The position numbers and the translations under genes are program-made. Source: Thermoplasmata archaeon (GTDB lineage: Archaea > Thermoplasmatota > E2 > UBA202 > JdFR-43). Taken from it: DNA of 10,076 bases. Location of the stretch: contig JAGGYX010000085.1 of the NCBI GenBank assembly GCA_021162305.1, forward strand, positions 1 to 10,076. The letters run 5' to 3'. Positions 1-5,063 of this stretch are shown one piece after another. Below the pieces are notes generated by a model. It was given only the letters and a program-made list of their open reading frames with translations, made no database searches and had not been told where the DNA came from. Each line of letters opens with the position of its first letter. Position 1 is the stretch's first letter.

Positions 1-1
1 A

Positions 2-982
2 ACAAATAATGTTAGAATATCCTTCCCATATTTTTGTAAAGGTGTATACCTTGATAATAATTCAAACAAAAATGAGATAATAGGAAACAATGTTTCTTGT
101 GATAATTTATATGCTACTGCGTATGGTATCTTTATAAAAAATTCTAATGGAAATCTTATATACAATAATACTTTTAGAAATCCAATAAATGCAAATGATA
201 ATGGAAACAACACATGGAATGACTCTGTTGGTAATCGTTGGCATGATTACAAAGGAGTTGATACGAATAATGACGGGATTGGAAACACTTCATTGCCATA
301 CAATTGCCACAGCTTCATTAAAAACGGAGGAGATTGGAAACCATTGACAGAACCAAATTGGGCTCCAGAAGCTAATTTTACTTTTTCACCAACAAATCCT
401 AATGTAAATGAAAAAGTAAAATTCAAAGATAATAGCACGGATCCAGACGGAAACATTGAGTGGAGGTGCTGGGATTTTGGAGATGGTGTTAAAAAATGGA
501 ACAAGAAAGAAGTGTCACATCGTTTTGGGAAAAGAGGAACATATACTGTAAAGTTAACAGTTAGAGATGATAAAGGCGCAACCGACACTAAAATCGTGAA
601 AATTCAAGTTGGAATTGGAAGTTGGATATGGTGGGTCAAACCAAAAGAAAATCACGTTTATCTATTTGATAGATTTTGCTTTCCTCTTCCTTTGCCTGGT
701 AAAATTTTGCCTAATACAATAGTGATTGGCCCAAAAATTACTCTTACAGTTGGTGCATCGGAAGATGTAGAATGGGTAAAATTTTACAAATGGGCAGTAG
801 GGGATGAATTTTTGATGGGATCTGATTATGAACCCGATGATAAACATCAATTTGAATTTGTTTTTTATCCCAAGCATATGTTCGAATACACAATAGTAGC
901 AGTGGGATCAAATGGCAAAGAAATAGATATCCGGTTTTATGCAATTCCTTCATTGTCCGATTTAATTCCCCATAGGCGGTAA
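2..982 (+). CDS. Secreted NosD-type beta-helix protein with PKD domain (5' end missing)
   Basis: The frame is open from base 2 with no credible start, so this is the C-terminal 326 residues of a longer protein. Residues 1-95 are Asn/Gly-rich strands (GNNVS, GNLIYNNTF, then the NosD-like GNRWHDYKGVDTNNDGIGN) typical of the last coils of parallel beta-helix repeats. Residues 121-203 form a PKD domain with WDFGDG at 157-162 and YTVKLTV near 181-187. Residues 204-326 look like a further beta-sandwich (EDVEWVKFY) and end without a sorting motif or membrane anchor. Such proteins sit on the cell surface or are secreted in Thermoplasmata-like archaea, probably in adhesion or polysaccharide binding; the exact role is unknown. 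The last 21 bases overlap the tail of the convergent gene. Confidence 0.85.
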   Translation, partial: TNNVRISFPYFCKGVYLDNNSNKNEIIGNNVSCDNLYATAYGIFIKNSNGNLIYNNTFRNPINANDNGNNTWNDSVGNRWHDYKGVDTNNDGIGNTSLPYNCHSFIKNGGDWKPLTEPNWAPEANFTFSPTNPNVNEKVKFKDNSTDPDGNIEWRCWDFGDGVKKWNKKEVSHRFGKRGTYTVKLTVRDDKGATDTKIVKIQVGIGSWIWWVKPKENHVYLFDRFCFPLPLPGKILPNTIVIGPKITLTVGASEDVEWVKFYKWAVGDEFLMGSDYEPDDKHQFEFVFYPKHMFEYTIVAVGSNGKEIDIRFYAIPSLSDLIPHRR

Positions 983-2206
983 TTCTTCCTCATTTAATCC
1001 AGCTGCCCATGCAACTTCCCGTCTAACTATCCAGTCATTTGCAGGAATTAAATCATCTGGAGTTAAACCATCCCATTTTACAAAACCATCCCATATATTA
1101 TCGCAACATGTATCAGTTTCATTTAAAACACCTTTTGACATATTCCATATATATAGCTCTGGATGTGCCCCACACAGAATTATTTTTCCTTTTCCATAAT
1201 TTTCTGCTGTCATGGCAGCCATATTTGCAATATGCATTTTTACTATTTTATCTGTCTTTTTCCAATCTGGAGTTTGCCAAGAGATGTTAAGCAATCTATA
1301 GAGACATTCCCGTATATTTGATTTTGGAAAGTTAAAAAATTCCTTAATCACTTGTTTAACAATATTTCTCTTGAGATTTTTCCACCCAGCAAATTCCCAT
1401 TCGTGTATGGTATATTTATCAAATTCTTCTTTTGAAGGATATGTTAAAAGAATTGAAACTCCTTTCTTTGGAATTAATCCGGGTCCACCAACGTATCTTA
1501 TGAGGATTGTATCATTTTCATATCCTTTAAAAATGGGATGACTTTTATTAACTTTCATGTGCAAACAAAATCCTCCTGGATAGCCTTCTATTCCTGAATA
1601 AGCCTCATATGCCATTTCCCCCATGCTTTTATTTCCACATATTTGGTCAAATACGGGAATAGCTGCATCTTGATGAAGAGTAACGTTTGATAATCCAAGA
1701 GTAACTTTTGGTGAATTTATCAATTTTTCGAGAAAGGTGTCTATGGTAGTAAATTTACTATTCAGGTAACACATCAACCATGTACCCCCACAATGTCCTA
1801 TGAATCCTCCTCCATTTGCTATGAAACTTTTTATCTTGTTTTTCCATTCATTTGTCTCTCTTTGTTTTAAATAACTGTTAAGCAATAAAGGCAGCGGGGC
1901 ACCATAAGGTGCTATTATTACATCATAGTCAGCATTCGATAAATTTTTTATTACGTCATCCCACCCAAGTATATTTACATTAAACTTGTATTGATCGTCA
2001 TTAACAAACCATGAATAATTTAGTGCTCTCTTATAGTCTTTATAACCTCCACCATAAACGACATGCCCAGATAAAATGCCCACATTAACAAAATGAATAT
2101 TTTTTACACCAGCTGGAACTATCGTCCATGAAGTTATATTTGGGAAGGCTAAAAATAGGCTTAAAAAACATATTAATGCTATCTTAACTATCTTATTACT
2201 CTTCAT
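962..2206 (-). CDS. Exported class-I glutamine-amidotransferase-like protein (BPL_N-like)
   Basis: A protein of 414 residues. Residues 1-25 are a signal peptide or N-terminal anchor: a Lys-rich start, then a hydrophobic stretch at 7-22. A flavodoxin-like core follows, with YDVIIAPYG at 94-102 and a nucleophile elbow FIGHCGGTW at 135-143, making Cys139 the candidate nucleophile. GAHPE at 346-350 offers His348 and Glu350 as the rest of a class-I GATase triad. This layout resembles the GATase-like domain found at the N-terminus of some biotin-protein ligases (BPL_N) and in stand-alone secreted proteins. The substrate is unknown; I infer amidase, peptidase or ligand-binding action outside the membrane. 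The mature part has eight Cys, including an adjacent pair at 367-368. A TATA box about 26 bases before the ATG supports this start and a leaderless mRNA. Confidence 0.75.
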   Translation of the reverse strand: MKSNKIVKIALICFLSLFLAFPNITSWTIVPAGVKNIHFVNVGILSGHVVYGGGYKDYKRALNYSWFVNDDQYKFNVNILGWDDVIKNLSNADYDVIIAPYGAPLPLLLNSYLKQRETNEWKNKIKSFIANGGGFIGHCGGTWLMCYLNSKFTTIDTFLEKLINSPKVTLGLSNVTLHQDAAIPVFDQICGNKSMGEMAYEAYSGIEGYPGGFCLHMKVNKSHPIFKGYENDTILIRYVGGPGLIPKKGVSILLTYPSKEEFDKYTIHEWEFAGWKNLKRNIVKQVIKEFFNFPKSNIRECLYRLLNISWQTPDWKKTDKIVKMHIANMAAMTAENYGKGKIILCGAHPELYIWNMSKGVLNETDTCCDNIWDGFVKWDGLTPDDLIPANDWIVRREVAWAAGLNEEELPPMGN

Positions 2207-2226
2207 GCCATAAAAATTAGATTTTC

Positions 2227-2238
2227 AATATAAATATT
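2227..2238 (-). promoter_or_regulatory. TATA box of the amidotransferase-like gene
   Basis: The AATATAAATATT stretch is centred about 26 bases upstream of the ATG at 2206, the usual archaeal TATA-to-start-site distance. Transcription would begin at or next to the ATG, giving a leaderless message. Confidence 0.6.
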
Positions 2239-2283
2239 CTCCCAATAGTCGATATTTCTTTCACCACATCTTTATATACTTCC

Positions 2284-2361
2284 TCAACTCCTCCTTGTGA
2301 TTTTCAAAATAGCCATGAGATCTTTGGAAATTTTCGCTCTTAGCTCTGCCTTCTCACTCAT
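2284..2361 (-). pseudogene. Small ORF coupled to the RHH gene, probably frameshifted
   Basis: The start ATG overlaps the TGA of the upstream RHH gene as ATGA, a classic coupling arrangement. The frame reads MSEKAELRAKISKDLMAILK and ends after 25 residues. If one T is added to the TTTT run near 2305, the reading becomes ...KDLMAIFENHKEELRKYIKMW and stops at 2261. If one A is also added to the AAA run near 2272, it runs on as KDVVKEISTIGRIFILKI and stops at 2217. Both alternatives give a charged helical protein of natural composition, so this looks like a real small gene with one or two single-base losses in homopolymers, or with sequencing errors there. No function is recognised. It lies between the RHH gene and the promoter of the next minus-strand gene. 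Confidence 0.4.
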
Positions 2362-2843
2362 TGTCTTGCCTCCAGCAAATGCTTTACATCATTTGGCTTA
2401 ACAATGGAGCCATTGCTTATTGCCTTTTCAAAAATATCTTGAATGTAATCAACCTCAGCATTAATGCCATAATCAAGTTTTAGAATCCTTGCTGCTCCGC
2501 CTGCGATCCTTCTTTTATCCTCTGGCTTGAATGCTTCCATCCACTGCTTTAGCCTCATTGTGAGATAGTTTGCCAGCTTTTCAGCAACTTTCATCATTGC
2601 TTCTCCCATTTCCTGATTTTTCTTTCTCTCTTCAGTTATAAACTCGAGTTTTGCCTTCTTTTCTTCTAACCTTCTTTCCAGCTCTTCTATTTCCTTTTTC
2701 AGAATTTCCACTTCGTCATCCTTCAGCATTTCCTCTAAAAACATGCGAAACATCCTGCTCATGTTAATTTGCTTCTTCTTTGCAAGCAAAAACAGCCCTT
2801 TCGGAAGGTAAATGCTTGTTCTGACTATCTGTTCCTCCTTCAT
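2358..2843 (-). CDS. Ribbon-helix-helix protein with coiled coil
   Basis: A protein of 161 residues. Residues 6-41 fit a ribbon-helix-helix (CopG/Arc-type) DNA-binding fold: strand IVRTSIYLP at 6-14, helix 15-24, then the INMS turn and helix 28-41. Residues 43-78 are a strongly charged Glu/Lys-rich coiled coil, followed by a helical C-terminal part at about 80-161 that I cannot assign. RHH dimers bind short DNA repeats in the beta-ribbon mode, and a family of short repeats lies immediately upstream at 2860-2944, so autoregulation or a plasmid partition/copy-control role is plausible. Known copy-control RHH proteins are usually shorter; the coiled coil and C-terminal domain are extra. Both ends are joined to neighbouring small ORFs by ATGA overlaps. 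Confidence 0.75.
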   Translation of the reverse strand: MKEEQIVRTSIYLPKGLFLLAKKKQINMSRMFRMFLEEMLKDDEVEILKKEIEELERRLEEKKAKLEFITEERKKNQEMGEAMMKVAEKLANYLTMRLKQWMEAFKPEDKRRIAGGAARILKLDYGINAEVDYIQDIFEKAISNGSIVKPNDVKHLLEARQ

Positions 2844-2859
2844 TTTATCCCTAGAAAAT

Positions 2860-2944
2860 TTGTATGCTGTATGTTATGTTTGTATGTTATGCTATAATTG
2901 TATGCTGTTATGCTACCATACCATAAATTTTGTATGCTGTTATC
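2860..2944 (+). repeat. Short direct repeats TTGTATG(CTG)TTATGCTA upstream of the RHH gene
   Basis: Four direct copies begin at 2860, 2880, 2898 and 2930. The 11-mer TTGTATGCTGT is exact at 2860-2870, 2898-2908 and 2930-2940. TGTATGTTATG is exact at 2868-2878 and 2881-2891. The copies at 2880-2894 and 2898-2915 differ only by a three-base CTG insertion. An inverted TGTATGTTATG lies at 3001-3011. Spacings of 20, 18 and 32 bases are roughly two, two and three helical turns. They resemble an operator for the adjacent RHH protein or plasmid-type iterons. Confidence 0.75.
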
Positions 2945-3000
2945 TTTAGAAATTGAAAAATTGATGCTGCCATTTTCTTTTTCAAAATTTGACAGCACAA

Positions 3001-3011
3001 CATAACATACA
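3001..3011 (-). repeat. Inverted copy of the TGTATGTTATG repeat
   Basis: Read on the minus strand this is exactly TGTATGTTATG, the same 11-mer found twice in direct orientation at 2868-2891. It is followed on that strand by TTGTGCTGTC, which extends the likeness to the TGCTGT part of the family. Confidence 0.6.
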
Positions 3012-3113
3012 CGCCGTTTCAAAAAATGTGATATTACTTTTCTTAGCTGATACAATATTGCTCTTGCTACCTAATCTTTTCTATGAGATAATGTTTGTCC
3101 ATCTTTTGATAGC

Positions 3114-3275
3114 TCAACATAATGTTTTCTCTATTAATTCAGCAAACTTTTCTGGATCGTTGTCAAACTTTCTCCAGTATTCCAGGAGCAATTTCCTTAT
3201 AACCTCTGTTTTTATGCCTAATTTTACCCCTTCTTTTTCTATCCTTTCAATATTCCTACTTAATACCAAATTCAT
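3114..3275 (-). CDS. Small 53-residue helical protein with strong Shine-Dalgarno
   Basis: The ATG at 3275 is preceded on the minus strand by AGGAGGTGA (3281-3289) with five bases between, a near-perfect ribosome-binding site that decides this start. The protein reads MNLVLSRNIERIEKEGVKLG, then IKTEVIRKLLLEYWRKFDND and a short helical tail ending in EKTLC. The first 35 residues have the rhythm of a ribbon-helix-helix unit (short strand, helix, turn at GIKT, helix TEVIRKLLLEYWRKF), so it may be a small DNA-binding or antitoxin-like protein; this is inference only. It is the first gene of the minus-strand block that includes the 161-residue RHH protein. The gene is short and easily overlooked because the opposite strand also carries a longer open frame. 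Confidence 0.65.
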   Translation of the reverse strand: MNLVLSRNIERIEKEGVKLGIKTEVIRKLLLEYWRKFDNDPEKFAELIEKTLC

Positions 3276-3280
3276 ATTCC

Positions 3281-3289
3281 TCACCTCCT
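3281..3289 (-). promoter_or_regulatory. Strong Shine-Dalgarno of the 53-residue gene
   Basis: On the minus strand the bases read AGGAGGTGA, fully complementary to the archaeal 16S tail, five bases before the ATG. Several other genes here appear leaderless, so this marks the small gene as translated by the standard leadered route. Confidence 0.65.
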
Positions 3290-3303
3290 ATTTGCAAAGA
3301 TGA

Positions 3304-3314
3304 GTAAAAATAAC
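3304..3314 (-). promoter_or_regulatory. Possible TATA box for the minus-strand small-gene block
   Basis: On the minus strand the bases read GTTATTTTTAC, about 33 bases before the ATG at 3275. The start site would fall close to the Shine-Dalgarno, giving a very short leader, so the assignment is weak. Bases 3276-3449 otherwise hold no gene; they form the divergent spacer between the minus-strand block and the plus-strand operon, and contain a GC-rich run CGGGCGGGCCCAC at 3355-3367. Confidence 0.35.
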
Positions 3315-3420
3315 TTTCAACTTTGCAATTTTCTATCTCATCAGAAAAACTATTCGGGCGGGCCCACTTAATGGTAAAGATTTTACTGGCGCTTCTATGC
3401 ATTGATGCTGCTCTCCACAA

Positions 3421-3431
3421 CTATTTTTAAT
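3421..3431 (+). promoter_or_regulatory. TATA box of the acyl-CoA synthetase-hyp operon
   Basis: CTATTTTTAAT is centred about 24 bases upstream of the ATG at 3450. This favours a leaderless start there over the in-frame ATGs at 3402 and 3405, which would lie outside the transcript. Confidence 0.5.
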
Positions 3432-3449
3432 AAAAATCCTATTACCATC

Positions 3450-5063
3450 ATGATTGAAAAGACATTGGGACAAATATTGGATGAGACCGCCGCCAAATAT
3501 CCAGATAATGAGGCACTGGTGTATTTAGATGGTCCCCGTTATACCTACAAGGAATTTAAGGAGATTGTGGATAGGGTTGCAAAAGGATTGATAAAACTTG
3601 GAGTTAAAAAAGGAGATCATGTTTCTGTATGGGCATATAATGTTCCAGAATGGGTTATTCTGCAATTTGCGACCGCCAAAGTGGGAGCTGTCCTCGTAAC
3701 TGTGAATACATATTATAAGGCAAAGGAGCTTGAATATCTCTTAAAACAATCTGATACACGCTTTTTATTCCTCGTGGATAAATTTAAAGATGTCAGCTAT
3801 GTGGAAACACTATACAGAGTAATGCCTGAAATAAAAGATGCGAAAAAGCCAGATGGCTTTCCAATGTTTGAAAAGGCGATATATATTGGAAAAGAAAAGC
3901 ATGATGGCTTGCTTAATTTTGATGATGTTGTTGAAATGGGGAAGGATGTAAGCGACGAGGCATTGAATGAAATAGCAGCATCTCTAAATCCACATGATGT
4001 TGTAAATATGCAATATACTTCAGGTACAACAGGTTTTCCAAAAGGAGTTATGCTCACTCATTACAATATCATAAACAATGCATACTGGGTTGGGCAATAT
4101 CTGGGACTGAGCAATAAAGATAGAATGTGCATTCCTGTACCATTCTTCCATTGTTTTGGCTGTGTTCTTTCCACTCTAAACTGCGTTATTTATGGAGCAA
4201 CGATGGTTCCAATAAAAATATTTGATGCCGAAGAAGTGCTGAAAGCAGTAGATAAGGAAAAATGCACAGTCATTCAGGGTGTGCCAACAATGTTTGTTCG
4301 CGAGCTAAATCATCCAAACTTCAATAAATATGATATGTCATCACTCCGGACAGGCATTATGGCTGGCGCCCCCTGCCCCATTGAAGTGATGAAGCGGGTT
4401 ATGAATGAAATGCATGCCAGAGAAATCACCATAGCATATGGACTTACAGAAGCTTCGCCAGTAATAACAATGACAAAGAGGGATGATGATGTAAGCAAGA
4501 GAGTCGAGACCGTGGGGAAGGCGTTGCCATACATAGATGTAAAAATAGTGGAGCCAGGCACGCTGAATGAATTGCCGCCAAACACGCCAGGCGAGCTGGT
4601 TGCGAGGGGCTACAACATAATGAAGGGCTATTATAAAATGCCAGAAGCAACGGCAAAAGCAATAGAGAATGGATGGCTGCATACAAAAGATTTGGCTACG
4701 ATGGATGAAGAAGGATATATTCGCATCCTTGGAAGAGTTGATGACATGATAATAAGAGGGGGCGAGAATGTTTATCCTCGAGAGATAGAAGAATTTTTGT
4801 ATACGCACCCAAAAATTAAAGAGGTGCAGGTTGTTGGAGTGCCTCATAGCGAGTATGGTGAGGAGGTTGCAGCTTTCATACAGCTTAAAGAGGGTATGGA
4901 AGCAAGCGAGGAGGAAATAAAAGAATATTGCAGGGAGAATATTGCCAGATATAAAATACCAAAATACATATTCTTCGTAAATGAATGGCCCATGACGGCG
5001 AGCGGAAAAATACAGAAATTCAAGCTTCGTGAAATAGCAAAGGAAAAACTTGGAAGAAAATAA
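3450..5063 (+). CDS. Acyl-CoA synthetase (AMP-forming, long/medium-chain type)
   Basis: This 537-residue member of the ANL adenylating family activates a carboxylic acid with ATP and transfers it to CoA, releasing AMP and pyrophosphate. Visible motifs are the P-loop YTSGTTGFPKGV at 189-200, YGLTEASP at 330-337, GWLHTKDL at 409-416, the hinge GRVDDMIIRGGENVYPREIE at 428-447, and the catalytic lysine in SGKIQK (Lys520). Length and motif order are full and normal. The start at 3450 gives the usual N-terminus of the family (TLGQILDETAAKYPDNEALVY) and fits the upstream TATA box; the in-frame ATG at 3402 adds 16 atypical residues. The substrate chain length cannot be read from sequence. The stop overlaps the hypF start by one base (TAATG), so the two are translated together. 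Confidence 0.93.
   Translation: MIEKTLGQILDETAAKYPDNEALVYLDGPRYTYKEFKEIVDRVAKGLIKLGVKKGDHVSVWAYNVPEWVILQFATAKVGAVLVTVNTYYKAKELEYLLKQSDTRFLFLVDKFKDVSYVETLYRVMPEIKDAKKPDGFPMFEKAIYIGKEKHDGLLNFDDVVEMGKDVSDEALNEIAASLNPHDVVNMQYTSGTTGFPKGVMLTHYNIINNAYWVGQYLGLSNKDRMCIPVPFFHCFGCVLSTLNCVIYGATMVPIKIFDAEEVLKAVDKEKCTVIQGVPTMFVRELNHPNFNKYDMSSLRTGIMAGAPCPIEVMKRVMNEMHAREITIAYGLTEASPVITMTKRDDDVSKRVETVGKALPYIDVKIVEPGTLNELPPNTPGELVARGYNIMKGYYKMPEATAKAIENGWLHTKDLATMDEEGYIRILGRVDDMIIRGGENVYPREIEEFLYTHPKIKEVQVVGVPHSEYGEEVAAFIQLKEGMEASEEEIKEYCRENIARYKIPKYIFFVNEWPMTASGKIQKFKLREIAKEKLGRK

Larger units (their letters stand above)
2840..3102 (-). pseudogene. Broken small ORF between the 53-residue gene and the RHH gene
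   Basis: An ATG at 3102 opens MDKHYLIEKIR and stops at 3067. One base out of phase, the sequence continues as VARAILYQLRKVISHFLKRR and stays open to 2840, where its TGA overlaps the RHH start as ATGA. A single G missing from the GG at the junction (near 3070-3071) would join the two parts into one helical, basic protein of about 87 residues. The last third (bases 2860-2944) is written over the DNA repeat family, and the repeats fall in different reading phases, so that part may not be under protein selection. The alternative is that only the 11-codon ORF, or neither piece, is translated. No function is recognised. Confidence 0.3.

Noticed and set aside
2313..2399. Plus-strand 28-codon ORF starting MRSLEIFALSSAFSL, signal-peptide-like
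   Set aside because: It lies antisense across the RHH gene end and its coupled tail ORF, lacks a ribosome-binding site, and its composition is explained by the opposite coding strand.
2860..2944. CRISPR array
   Set aside because: The repeats are only 11-18 bases, with 0-20 bases between copies and no uniform spacers or cas genes nearby.
2989..3303. Plus-strand open frame of 104 codons with hydrophobic, membrane-like translation
   Set aside because: It is antisense to the 53-residue minus-strand gene, which has a strong Shine-Dalgarno; the Leu/Phe/Ser-rich translation is what the reverse of Lys/Glu-rich coding gives.
3355..3367. GC-rich run CGGGCGGGCCCAC, considered as a tRNA 3'-end remnant or attachment site
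   Set aside because: The last bases resemble a tRNA acceptor end, but no T-loop consensus (TTCRANY) precedes it and no second copy was seen in the window.
4341..4847. Minus-strand open frame of 168 codons
   Set aside because: It lies wholly inside the well-supported acyl-CoA synthetase gene and its Cys/His/Phe-rich translation has no recognisable motif.
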